In this document: positions 42,423-51,442 of the stretch, piece after piece
Position numbering within the stretch: position 1 is the first letter of the stretch
Layout of the letters: each line of letters starts with the position of its first letter
DNA from: Halovivax gelatinilyticus
GTDB lineage: Archaea; Halobacteriota; Halobacteria; Halobacteriales; Natrialbaceae
Assembly: GCF_024300625.1 (NCBI RefSeq)
Contig: NZ_CP101322.1
Coordinates: forward strand, 1,811,992-1,875,991
DNA: 64,000 bases
Direction: 5' to 3'
Notes under the pieces: generated by a model
Databases searched by the model: none
Seen by the model: only the letters and a program-made list of their open reading frames with translations
Told to the model about the DNA's origin: nothing
Position numbers and translations under genes: made by a program

Positions 42423-43778
42423 TCAGTCGTCGGCTGTGGATTCGGGCGAGGTGATGGCCGACGCAAGTTTCGCCGCCGGGCTGACAATCAATCGACGGAC
42501 GAGGCTCCGTCGGATCCGCGTCTTTCCGATCCAGGCGGCGATCGGTGGACTCACCGCGTAATACGCCCGAATGAACGCTTCCCCGGGTCGATTCCCCCGG
42601 AGAGTTTCGTCTCTGAATCGTCGAAGGGTGCCCACGTGCTGGTGATCGGGCGTCCCGCAGGCGGCCGTCGCGATGAAACAGTGATCGTCCTCCCCGACGA
42701 CGACGCTCGGTTCGCTCGGCCAGTCGTCCGATTCGAGGTGACCTTCGTTGCGCACGGAGATCGACTCGTAGCGATACTCGCCCGTCGGGGCGTGTCTCGA
42801 TATCGTTCGGGATTCGGTGTACTCCCAGATCCCGTCGTCCACCTCGTCGTAAGGGATCTCGTAGCCGCCACCGAGGATGGTTCCGTTGGGGCCGACCAGC
42901 CGCCGGGTGAGCCAGTTCACCGGTGCGTTCGACGTCGCCCTGACGGTGAGATCGAGCCTCGTGTCTCCGTTCGCGTCGGTCGTGGACTCGATCGTGACGT
43001 CCTCGATGACCGGCTTCTCGGCGACGTACTCCGTTTCGATCGTCGTCTCGATCGGGTCGGGCCACTCGTCGGACTCCCTGTGTCCCTCGTTGCGAACGCT
43101 CACGGTCTCGTAGGCGTACGAACCGTTCGGCGCCCACTTCGAGACCGTTCGGGATTCGGCGTACGTCCAGCGGTCGCCCCCATCGTGGTCGAACGGGACC
43201 TCGTAACCGCCGCCCAGGATGGTTCTTTCCGGGCCGATCAGCCGGCGGGTGAGCCAGTTCACCGGCGCGTTCGATTCCGCCTCGAGGGTGAGTTCGAGTT
43301 CGGTGTCTTCCGCCTCGAGCGAGTCAGCCCGAAGCGATACGTCTTCGAGGACCGGTTCGTCCGCTTCGTATCCGGTCTCGATCGTCGTTCCGACGTCGTC
43401 CGGCCACTCGACTGACTCTTCTTGTGCCTCGTTGCGAACGCTCACGTTTTCGTACCGGTACTCTCCGTCCGGCGCCCACTTCGAAATCGTCCGCGATTCT
43501 GTGTACTCCCAGACGCCGTCGTCCACCTCGTCGTAGGGAATCTCGTAGCCGCCACCGAGGATGGTTCCGTTCGGACCGACCAGCCGCCGGGTGAGCCAGT
43601 TCACCGGCGACTTCGATTCGGCCCGTACCGTCAGCGAGAGTTCCGTGTCACCGTTTGTGAGCTCGGTCGCGTCGAGTCGGACGTCGACTATCTCCGGAAC
43701 GTCCGCGTCGTCCGAACGAAGACCGACCGCGCTCGCCCAACTTCCCAGCGTCATCGCGACCAGCTCTCGCCGTCTCAT
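42423..43778 (-). CDS. Secreted triple-repeat protein with CFI-box C-terminal domain, 451 aa
   Basis: The start is MRRRELVAMTLGSWASA, a short RR leader. Three repeats of about 115 residues follow, each with PVNWLTRRL, GP-x-x-TILGGGYE and VSVRNE. The last 80 residues start CFIATAACGTP and contain FRDETLRGN, a CFI-box domain found at C-termini of archaeal surface proteins. The repeats are more alike than the rest, indicating recent duplication. It probably works outside the cell. Confidence 0.78.
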   Translation of the reverse strand: MRRRELVAMTLGSWASAVGLRSDDADVPEIVDVRLDATELTNGDTELSLTVRAESKSPVNWLTRRLVGPNGTILGGGYEIPYDEVDDGVWEYTESRTISKWAPDGEYRYENVSVRNEAQEESVEWPDDVGTTIETGYEADEPVLEDVSLRADSLEAEDTELELTLEAESNAPVNWLTRRLIGPERTILGGGYEVPFDHDGGDRWTYAESRTVSKWAPNGSYAYETVSVRNEGHRESDEWPDPIETTIETEYVAEKPVIEDVTIESTTDANGDTRLDLTVRATSNAPVNWLTRRLVGPNGTILGGGYEIPYDEVDDGIWEYTESRTISRHAPTGEYRYESISVRNEGHLESDDWPSEPSVVVGEDDHCFIATAACGTPDHQHVGTLRRFRDETLRGNRPGEAFIRAYYAVSPPIAAWIGKTRIRRSLVRRLIVSPAAKLASAITSPESTADD

Positions 43779-43879
43779 GGACACCTGTTGGGTTCCGTTA
43801 CTTATCAATCGTGGCGTCGATTGTGTCGCGAAGCGAGGGGTCTTCTCCCCACGCCCTCACGGGCGTACGCTGAGTGGGT

Positions 43880-44026
43880 TTAGTCGTTCATCGCCTGGAC
43901 GTCTGCTAGAGTTAGTGGACAGCCACAGGGCCTGGCGAGATGGGTGTGCGGGCCCGTCGAGGTGACGTCGGTCACCGGGTAGTCACACGCCGGACAGTTC
44001 GGGAAAGGTGAGTCGTCTTCCGTCAT
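43880..44026 (-). CDS. Zinc-finger protein A, copy 8, 48 aa
   Basis: MTEDDSPFPNCPACDYPV through PCGCPLTLADVQAMND, with all zinc ligands. It is nearly identical to copy 6. The 4-base overlap with gene B is intact. This is the rightmost and most complete cassette. Confidence 0.8.
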   Translation of the reverse strand: MTEDDSPFPNCPACDYPVTDVTSTGPHTHLARPCGCPLTLADVQAMND

Positions 44027-44373
44027 GGGCTCCTCACCAGGTGTTTGACTTCGTAGGCGGTGAGTCCACAGCCGCAGGGATCGGCATTGTGTCGTTCGGG
44101 GCCGAACGTTCTCACGAGAACGATCGGCTCGCCGCACTTCGGACAGGGCGGATAGGCGTCTCTCGGATCGTGTGACGGACGGGTGGTGCGTCGCGGCGGC
44201 GCGGGGGTGACGCGCACCTTCTTCGACGGTCGGTCGCTCATCGCGGCGGGGGTCCAGTGGTAGTGGGGCGGCCCGTACGGGTCGAGTCCTCTGACAGACT
44301 CACGAGTGGGCGCATAGTGGTGGTAGGCGGGCTGTGCGAACGGTTTATGGGTGTGTGGTTTGTAGCGTGTCAT
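44023..44373 (-). CDS. Zinc-finger protein B, copy 8, 116 aa (long form)
   Basis: The long frame begins MTRYKPHTHKPFAQPAY, a His/Tyr/Pro-rich 44-residue extension not seen elsewhere. An internal ATG at 44241 (MSDRPSKKVRVTPAPP) gives a 72-residue form. The core has CPKC and PCGC and ends YEVKHLVRSP. A structured element lies 29 bases upstream of the long start, so the long form may be the regulated one. Confidence 0.72.
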   Translation of the reverse strand: MTRYKPHTHKPFAQPAYHHYAPTRESVRGLDPYGPPHYHWTPAAMSDRPSKKVRVTPAPPRRTTRPSHDPRDAYPPCPKCGEPIVLVRTFGPERHNADPCGCGLTAYEVKHLVRSP

Positions 44374-44402
44374 GGCTATCCGATAAACCCCAAGTAGGGT
44401 TC

Positions 44403-44477
44403 GGAAGCCACGCTCCGGGTGTCTACAGCACCCGGGGCATTTCTGCCCGATCCGGCGAACCGGCGAGCGTGGCTTCC
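44403..44477 (-). ncRNA. Four-way-junction RNA-like element (leader or small RNA)
   Basis: Four perfect helices nest exactly. P1 is 12 bp (44403-44414 with 44466-44477), enclosing three hairpins: 44415-44421/44429-44435 (7 bp, 7-nt loop), 44436-44439/44444-44447 (4 bp) and 44452-44455/44460-44463 (4 bp). Read on the minus strand the two small loops are GAAA and UUCG, both known stable tetraloops, which favours the minus strand as the RNA. The element stands 29 bases upstream of gene B copy 8. A fifth small hairpin (AACCC/GGGTT) lies between them. Confidence 0.6.
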
Positions 44478-44600
44478 AGGCTGGTAGAGGGGCTAATGTG
44501 TATTATAATTACTGGAAATAAGAGTAAATCAACCATCGAAAGTGAGAGATGAGATTCGAGCCAGAATCTTAATGTGAATCGGCTGATGAGTGCATTATCT

Positions 44601-45342
44601 ATGGATGCTGTGGTACTTGCAGCCGGGAAAGGCACGAGACTTCGTCCGCTGACGGACGACAAGCCAAAGGGGATGGTGGAGGTCAACGGCAAGCCGATTC
44701 TCACGCACTGTTTCGATCAGCTGGTTGATCTCGGCGCGGAAAACCCGTCGTCGTGGTGGGGTATCTGAAAGAGAAAATCATTGATCACTATGGGTACTTG
44801 TACGAGGGTGTGCCAATCACCTATACGCACCAGCGTGAACAAAACGGTCTCGCTCACGAGTTACCCACTGCGGAGGAACACGTCGACGATGACTTCATGC
44901 TGATTCTCGGGGACAATATCTTCCAGGCCAATCTGGAGGACGTTGTTCGTCGCCACACGGAGGACCGTGCCGACGCGGCATTTCTCGTCGAGGAAGTGCC
45001 GTGGGAGGAGGCAAGTCGGTATGGTGTTTGCAACACGAATCAGTACGGCGAGATTACGGATGTAGTGGAAAAACCGATGAGCCGCCGTCGAATTTAGTGA
45101 TGACCGGCTTTTACACTTTTACGCCAGCGATCTTCCATGCGTGTCATCTGGTTCAGTCAAGTAATCGGGGCGAGTACGAGATCAGCGAGGCAATTGATCT
45201 ATTGATTCAGAGCGGACGGACGATCGATACGATCAGCATGGATGGCTGGCGGATCGACGTCGGCTATCCGGGGGATCGGGACGAAACGGAGCGTCGATTG
45301 AAGAACGAAATTGAAGCCGTACCAGCACCGGCTGACGACTGA
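44601..45342 (+). pseudogene. Frameshifted sugar-nucleotidyltransferase gene
   Basis: The start MDAVVLAAGKGTRLRPLTDD is the signature of RmlA/GalU-like NTP transferases. The frame breaks near 44740 (GAENPSSW; one missing A in the AAAA run would restore GAEKPVVVVGYL). It breaks again near 45078 (a missing G would give VEKPDEPPSNL). The remainder reads LVMTGFYTFTPAIFHAC and GWRIDVGYPGD. Both defects are single-base deletions, so sequencing error is a real alternative to true decay. It would make NDP-sugar for the adjacent glycan genes. Confidence 0.8.
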
Positions 45343-45568
45343 CCTGTTGTTTGCGGACTGGTCACTGGTTTTTTCGACTTTATCGCCACAAATGTGGTTC
45401 CAATTCAGTTATCTGTGATTTAGACATTCAAAACCTAAGATAATACAGTAGGCTTTAACAGAGCGATACCCTAGATAACCCTGCTGAACAAGCACCTCGT
45501 CACCACTTTTCTGTAATCCACCACTAACTATTCCCACTCTGATATTTTGATTTGGAACAATGCGGTGA

Positions 45569-46555
45569 CTACGATGAGCGGACGAGTGGATCGTACCAAT
45601 TCTGATTTTCGCGATACCAGGTGATGAACTGCGAGACGCCTTCACGAATATCGACAGTGGGCTCATAATCGAGTATTTCGTTTGCTTTCGAAACGTCGGC
45701 GTGGGTGTGCTCGGCGTCACCCTCACGGGCCTTGTCGAATTTGATTCCGAGTGAGGGATCTATCTCGTCGCGGACGACCTCTGCAAGGGTCAGAATGTCG
45801 ATAGTGTCAGTTGAACCCACATTAAGAATCTCGCCATCAGCGCGATCGTCGGTCAGGAGTTGCTCGTTGACACGGCGAACGTCGTCGATGAAGGTAAAAT
45901 CACGCGTTTGGGACCCGTCACCATAGATGATCGGCGATTTGCCGTGTATACATCGGGAGACGAAGTTCGTCATCGCCATATTCGGACGCATCCGTGGACC
46001 GTAGACAGTAAAGTAACGCAGCGAGACCGTTGGAAGGTCGTAGATCTCGCTGTAGACGCGTGCATACTGTTCGGTGGCCAGTTTGGAGACGCCGTAGGGT
46101 GAGACGGGTGTTGTGGGGTGGTCCTCGTCGTACGGCAGGTATTCGGGCTTGCCGTAGACCGACGACGATGAGGCGACGACAACCCGATCGATGTCATGTT
46201 TGCGGGCGGCGTCGAGGACGTTGATCGTCCCATCGACGTTGTAGCGGTTGACCTTCTTGGGCTCCTCGACGCTTTTGCGGACGCCGGCCTGGGCTGCTTG
46301 ATGATAGACGATGTCGACATCGGCGACGAGTTCGTTGACAAGTTCTTCTTCGGTGAGCGAGACGTCGACGAACTCGTAGGATCCGTCGCTAGAGGCCGCA
46401 GCGTCCCGCGCTGTTTCGACATTATGTTCCTTAATTCCTAAATCGTAGTATGGTTCGAAGTTATCGAGAACGGTCACGGCATGGCCGTGCCTGGTCAGCT
46501 GGTCGGCGATATGTCCGCCGATGAAACCGGCACCGCCGGTAACGAGGACGCGCAT
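45569..46555 (-). CDS. NAD-dependent sugar epimerase (GalE/UDP-glucuronate epimerase-like), 328 aa
   Basis: The N-terminal Rossmann motif is VTGGAGFIGGHIAD, the catalytic Ser is in VVASSSSVYG, and YGVSK supplies Tyr and Lys. RYFTVYGPRMRPNMA and IYGDGSQTRDFTFIDD are typical of nucleotide-sugar epimerases of the extended SDR family. It probably interconverts UDP-hexoses or uronic acids for surface glycan. The substrate is not certain. Confidence 0.88.
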   Translation of the reverse strand: MRVLVTGGAGFIGGHIADQLTRHGHAVTVLDNFEPYYDLGIKEHNVETARDAAASSDGSYEFVDVSLTEEELVNELVADVDIVYHQAAQAGVRKSVEEPKKVNRYNVDGTINVLDAARKHDIDRVVVASSSSVYGKPEYLPYDEDHPTTPVSPYGVSKLATEQYARVYSEIYDLPTVSLRYFTVYGPRMRPNMAMTNFVSRCIHGKSPIIYGDGSQTRDFTFIDDVRRVNEQLLTDDRADGEILNVGSTDTIDILTLAEVVRDEIDPSLGIKFDKAREGDAEHTHADVSKANEILDYEPTVDIREGVSQFITWYRENQNWYDPLVRSS

Positions 46556-47179
46556 TGATGATTGTGTATCCCTTCTCTTAGAAAAGTCGACCGATTCAAC
46601 TGAGGTCGCAGTCCATTACACTGGAACTGTATCTATGCAGGTTTTCGTGGACGCCATGCTGTTGGATGCGTCGGGTTGGCTCTCGGCGAGGCAAAGAAGG
46701 GACGATTAACGACGCTGAACGCAATTTCTTCATGTCGTGTAGGAGGGCGGGCTGTACACGGCCGAAGGCAGCGTGCAGTGGTGCGAGCACAAGTATCTTT
46801 GCGGTGCCGGATCCGTGGTATTGACGAGAGAGTGAACTCCATGAAGAGTTCGGGTCACTGACTGCATCTTGAAGACATCTGTGTTGAATACTTTAATTTA
46901 ATTATAAATTCAAACTATAGTCATTCACGCCGACATTCGCCAATTTTACCTTGTTTAGCTAGAAAAGAGGTCGTGAAATCACGGTTGATATCCCACTAGC
47001 AAAATCATTTAAAATACGAACAAATTTGAAAGCTTGATAAAAACACTTCGAAAAAATTATTGTATAATTAACTCCTGGACGTTTACTTCAGTAAAATATT
47101 TTTTAAGTCCTACTCTTGGGCGAAGGGACTTAAAATATTTTTCGACAGCTAGTTGTACATGAGTGCGTAGCAAATCACA
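46556..47179. other. AT-rich intergenic region between two glycan genes
   Basis: The GC content drops sharply after 46870. Frames in the GC-rich part (46620-46860) resemble no known protein. The inverted repeat at 47093-47141 is listed separately. The promoter of the flippase probably lies at 47130-47175. Confidence 0.35.
47093..47141. repeat. Inverted repeat upstream of the second flippase
   Basis: Arms AAAATATTTTTTAAGTCC (47093-47110) and GGACTTAAAATATTTT (47126-47141) pair over 16 bases with two unpaired residues and a 15-base loop. It ends 38 bases before the ATG at 47180. It may be an operator, a hairpin in the leader or a mobile-element end. Confidence 0.55.
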
Positions 47180-48649
47180 ATGAGTCTTGCTACGGATCTC
47201 GGCACCCGTTTCAAAGCCGAGTTAACAAGTCAGTCAGTTTCCACGATTTCGGGGGCACTCCTAATTTATGGTCTAGCGAGATTATTGGAACCCAACGATT
47301 ATGGGTTACTTTTTCTTGCCATTTCGGCATTTTCGATAGCAAGCATTTTTAGCAAGTTAGGATTGTCAAAGTCTGCCGCACGATACATAACTGATTATAG
47401 AGAGCGAAACCCAGGTCAGTTACCCTATATTATAAAGGTTGCTTTTATATTCAATTCAATCACAATAGCTATCGTCGCCTTTGTATTTCTGACAGGTCAT
47501 GAATTCATAGCAGTTTGGATAGGTGAGCCAAAATTAGCGCCCTTATTAGCCCTTGGTGTATTTTTCATCACATTCGAAACACTAACAAAGTTTACTCGGC
47601 GAATTGCCCAGGGATTTGAAGACATATACTTAGCTGCAATTATACTTATCCTCGATAGAGGTGGAAGGCTATTTTTTGCCATCGGGTTAATTTTACTCGG
47701 ATACAATATTATAGGGGCACTAATTGGCTATATTGTAGCATCAGCGATCGCTAGTCTATTTGGCTTAATTGCTATATATTACAAATTCTACACAACTATT
47801 CCTCCCGCCGATGCTATTGAAGAGGGCCTTACTCGTCGTATTCTTGAGTATAACGTTCCTCTCACAATAACGGGGCTGTCTGGTAAGGTCGATAAAGAGC
47901 TGGACACCATTTTGGTGGGTTTGTTCCTGAATCCGATTTCTGTAAGCTACTACGTTTTGGGCAAACAAATTATTAGTTTTGTACAGATGCCCGCCACGGC
48001 ACTTGGTTTCTCAATTTCACCTACGTATGGTAAGCAGAAAGCATCTGGAGAACTTTTTATAGCGGCTAAGATGTTCGAGAGGTCTTTCATATATACGTTG
48101 CTGCTATACGTGCCTGCTGCGGTTGGAATTCTATTAATTGCTGAACCAACTGTGGAGATTATCTTTGGTGAGTCCTATACTGGAGCAGTTCCAGTGTTAC
48201 AGGTCTTTTCAATTTTCGTTGTTCTTTCATCAATAACAAATATAACCGACTATCCGCTTGATTTTCTTGGTCGGGCTAAATCCCGCGCGATCGCCAAAGG
48301 GATCGCTTCTATCAGCAATGTAGTTTTGAATATTTTATTAATACCTACAGTAGGTGTTGTCGGTGCAGCTATAGCTACTGTCATCACCCACTCATTTTAT
48401 GTGTTGGTAAAGATTTTCATCATCTCTTCAGAATTACCACTGGATATCAATCGAGTGGTTCCAGAACTAACGAAGATTGCATTCGTTTCAATTAGCATGG
48501 GGGTTCCTATCTGGGCCTTTTCACATCAAATAACTGGCATATTCACACTGACTTTCATAGTTTTGCTTGGGATTATCATATGGGCATCCCTCTCAATTCT
48601 AACAGGATTAATTGATAGAAAGGAATTCAGGGTCACTTTGGACTTATGA
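47180..48649 (+). CDS. Polysaccharide flippase (MOP/Wzx-like), 489 aa, low GC
   Basis: There are about 14 membrane helices, and the start (FKAELTSQSVSTISGALLIY) and a conserved cytoplasmic GLSGKVDKELDTILVG are typical for lipid-linked oligosaccharide flippases. The GC is far below the genome average and differs from the flippase at 16808, arguing for horizontal acquisition. It heads a plus-strand run with the two next genes. Confidence 0.87.
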   Translation: MSLATDLGTRFKAELTSQSVSTISGALLIYGLARLLEPNDYGLLFLAISAFSIASIFSKLGLSKSAARYITDYRERNPGQLPYIIKVAFIFNSITIAIVAFVFLTGHEFIAVWIGEPKLAPLLALGVFFITFETLTKFTRRIAQGFEDIYLAAIILILDRGGRLFFAIGLILLGYNIIGALIGYIVASAIASLFGLIAIYYKFYTTIPPADAIEEGLTRRILEYNVPLTITGLSGKVDKELDTILVGLFLNPISVSYYVLGKQIISFVQMPATALGFSISPTYGKQKASGELFIAAKMFERSFIYTLLLYVPAAVGILLIAEPTVEIIFGESYTGAVPVLQVFSIFVVLSSITNITDYPLDFLGRAKSRAIAKGIASISNVVLNILLIPTVGVVGAAIATVITHSFYVLVKIFIISSELPLDINRVVPELTKIAFVSISMGVPIWAFSHQITGIFTLTFIVLLGIIIWASLSILTGLIDRKEFRVTLDL

Positions 48650-48896
48650 GTGCGGCCTCTTCCACTGGCCGGAATAAGATATAATCCGATCCTGCTGTTT
48701 CATAATGCGTGAAAAAGAACCTTCAAGAGCATAAGCGTTATACATATCTGACCAAGCTGATCGCTAGCCAATTCCTAACTCACAACTTTACGTATAAGCT
48801 GCTAAACGCCAACTACTAAGGGCAGAAGATTCGTTACTCCAGCACATCAACATCCAAATGAAGTCGATTCGGCATAAGGAGATCTAGGATTCCAAC
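48650..48896. other. Intergenic gap
   Basis: AT-rich, with no frame of note. It probably contains the promoter of the membrane protein at 48897. Confidence 0.3.
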
Positions 48897-50684
48897 ATGA
48901 TGAGAGAACGTGAACAACTCGACCGCCTTATACTATTACTCACAACTTTATCATTCTCATCAATAGCGGTTGGTACACTCATTGCTTACCAAAATCCTGC
49001 CACTAATTATGAAATATCGATATATCAAAATACGCCGACTACGTACTGGATTTCACTGGTCTTCGCACTTTCGACGTCAGTATTCATTCTAGTGGCCACA
49101 AATCCGTATCGTACTATGGGTATATTGCTCGGGATGATCTCCATTATCTCTCTACTTGGTCTCCCGTTAATTCGGGGATATCACCAAGTCGGAGGGACAG
49201 ATGCTATGACACATTTAGGTGCTACTCGAGAGATCCTATGGACTGGCGAATTAGTGTCGGGAATACGCTATCCAATGATCCACATTTTGGGTGCTGAACT
49301 TAGCTTAATCTTTGAGCAAGATGCAAATACAGTTCTTTACTTCGTTTCTACTTTATTTGCCATAACATTTTCGACCTTTATTTTCATCTTCTCAAGGCGC
49401 CTATTCAGTATTGGGGTAGGGCATATCGCCTTACTCACATCATTTATGTTTCTCCCCATCAATCAAATTAGCACATCAATTGAACCACACCCAACAAGCC
49501 AAGCAATTTTATATTTGCCGGTTGTCTTATTTGGAATACTATTATACTACGGCGTGGCTAAGAATAGGGCAATTCTGATAATTGCTTTATTGGTGGTTTT
49601 CTATATTCATCTACACCCTCAACAGGCTGCAAATCTTGTTCTATTACTTCTCACACTATCTGGGTTAATATTCGTCCTCGACAAAATGTCTGGGGATGCT
49701 GGGCCGGAAACATTTGTTAATCGGCATCTCCCATCAATTATCACTTTTAGTATATTCTGGATATTCATGGGCGAGCATGATCTTCTTGCTGGGGCGGTTG
49801 CACGAGAGAGCTCACGCCTTTTGGCGTTAACCGGTCGTGGGATTCAAACTATAGAAGGCCGTGCAGATTCGGTTGAAACGGTGGGTGGAAGCTTTGAAGA
49901 AATATTTATAAAAATATTCCTTATAAATTTTATATTTTGCACATTTTTCACATACAATCTACTTAAGAAGTGTTTTGCAGAGTGGGATGTAAAGCAATTA
50001 CGTAACGACTTTGAGTTTCTTATCTCAATTGGTACACTTTCAGTTGTAGGGTTTGTGGTAATATCTTTAATAGGCGGAACATCGGATCAATTTGCCCGCC
50101 ATCTTGGTTTTGTCATGGTGGTCGTCACCATCATCGGATCCGTGTTCATCCACAGATTGTATTTGGTATGTCTGGACGGATATAATGACCAGGCCGTAAA
50201 ATCTATTTTAGCTATTCTTTTATTAGTCATGCTCTTATTTTCAGCACCTGTCATATTTCCTTCTGAATATATTTATCGAGGCTCTGGCCATGTTCCAGAA
50301 ACTCAAATGGATGGATATGAGACCGCATTAAACCATTATGATGGGAATTCACCAATTTTGCACACACGAACACCTGCTTACCGTTACGCTGATGCAACGA
50401 ACGGTCCAGATAGTAAGATTGCCCAAAAACTTTGGAACCAATATAGATCAGAGGTTAGTTTGTCCCCCGATCACTTTGCCAACCAGTCCCTTCATACTGA
50501 TGACCAATCGTTCTATATATCTGTGCTTGCTTCAGACAAAACCCGTGATGCTGATATGTACCGAGGATTTAGATTCTCATTTGACGATTTCGACTATCTG
50601 GACAGAGAGAGAGGAATAAACAAGGCTTTTAGCAATGGTCAATTTGAACTGTACAAGACAGGTGGTGTAGATTCTTATGAATAA
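48897..50684 (+). CDS. Large membrane protein, GT-C- or polymerase-like, 595 aa
   Basis: About twelve membrane helices fill residues 15-470, followed by a 120-residue soluble outside domain. An early loop with YHQVGGTDAMTHLGATREI has the Asp and His expected in the first outer loop of GT-C glycosyltransferases. The GC is low. It overlaps the following DGRHR gene by 8 bases, so the two act together. A role as glycan polymerase or lipid-linked sugar transferase is inferred. Confidence 0.72.
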   Translation: MMREREQLDRLILLLTTLSFSSIAVGTLIAYQNPATNYEISIYQNTPTTYWISLVFALSTSVFILVATNPYRTMGILLGMISIISLLGLPLIRGYHQVGGTDAMTHLGATREILWTGELVSGIRYPMIHILGAELSLIFEQDANTVLYFVSTLFAITFSTFIFIFSRRLFSIGVGHIALLTSFMFLPINQISTSIEPHPTSQAILYLPVVLFGILLYYGVAKNRAILIIALLVVFYIHLHPQQAANLVLLLLTLSGLIFVLDKMSGDAGPETFVNRHLPSIITFSIFWIFMGEHDLLAGAVARESSRLLALTGRGIQTIEGRADSVETVGGSFEEIFIKIFLINFIFCTFFTYNLLKKCFAEWDVKQLRNDFEFLISIGTLSVVGFVVISLIGGTSDQFARHLGFVMVVVTIIGSVFIHRLYLVCLDGYNDQAVKSILAILLLVMLLFSAPVIFPSEYIYRGSGHVPETQMDGYETALNHYDGNSPILHTRTPAYRYADATNGPDSKIAQKLWNQYRSEVSLSPDHFANQSLHTDDQSFYISVLASDKTRDADMYRGFRFSFDDFDYLDRERGINKAFSNGQFELYKTGGVDSYE

Positions 50685-51357
50685 GTTTATGACAAACGTA
50701 TATAAGAATCTTCCCAGTAGGTTTGATAAAACTCTCCGATATTATTTTACTATAAAGGTGGAGGCGAGATATCTGTTACAAATGAGGAAAAAAGGAGTTC
50801 ATCCTCGACGAATTTATTACACGAGCCCAGAAAGCATTAATTCATTCGTTCCACCAAATACTGGATTCACTGTGAGAAGTACCGGTTGCGTGTCCGGTGG
50901 TGACTGGGACGTGAAATCGAGAAAATTTGAGAATTATATTCTCTACCAGTCCCTTTATAATCGCTTTGAGCGGGGGTTCCAATGGGAGGAAACTGCTCAA
51001 TACCAACAATGTAAAATCCGTATTGAGAACGGTGAGTCTTGTTGGCACGGATGTAACTCCATGCAAGACTTGGAAGATCGATGTAAGTACTTGGACAAAC
51101 TCTTCAGATCAATTGTTGAACAGGGTTACAAACGCCAAACGAAGCTTGATAATTTAGTAGACGGAAACTCAAGCCCCTATCCTTCTACCTTACGTGAAAT
51201 CACCGTAAATATCGGTAGGGATGGATCGCTCATCCTTCTTGACGGACGACACCGATTATTTATTACGAAAATAATAGGTATTGACACCATACCGATTCAT
51301 ATTGGGGTAGTCCACTCTGACTGGGAAGGCGGATGGCCAGACAATTCCAAGAAATAA
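50677..51357 (+). CDS. DGRHR-family protein, 226 aa (ParB-like C-terminal domain), copy 3
   Basis: Blocks are SGGDWDVKSRKFENYILYQS (73-92), FQWEETAQYQQ (101-111), then VNIGRDGSLILLDGRHRL (177-194) and GIDTIPIHIGVVHSDW. Low GC matches the neighbouring genes. The overlap with the membrane-protein gene ties this family to membrane glycan assembly. The N-terminal amphipathic helix seen in copies 1 and 2 is weaker here. Confidence 0.68.
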   Translation: MNKFMTNVYKNLPSRFDKTLRYYFTIKVEARYLLQMRKKGVHPRRIYYTSPESINSFVPPNTGFTVRSTGCVSGGDWDVKSRKFENYILYQSLYNRFERGFQWEETAQYQQCKIRIENGESCWHGCNSMQDLEDRCKYLDKLFRSIVEQGYKRQTKLDNLVDGNSSPYPSTLREITVNIGRDGSLILLDGRHRLFITKIIGIDTIPIHIGVVHSDWEGGWPDNSKK

Positions 51358-51442
51358 GAATATAATTCAAAAATCTTATACACTAATATTGAATATAATT
51401 AAAGAATTGGTAAAATCACCCCTGCCCTTTTTGATATGTTGG

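Noticed and set aside
44403-44477. tRNA gene
   Set aside because: The closing helix is 12 bp and arm sizes (7, 4 and 4 bp) and loops do not fit a tRNA on either strand; there is no T-loop consensus.
46596-46861. Small frames in the gap before the second flippase
   Set aside because: Frames on both strands overlap, have no motif or promoter and no paralogue in the window.
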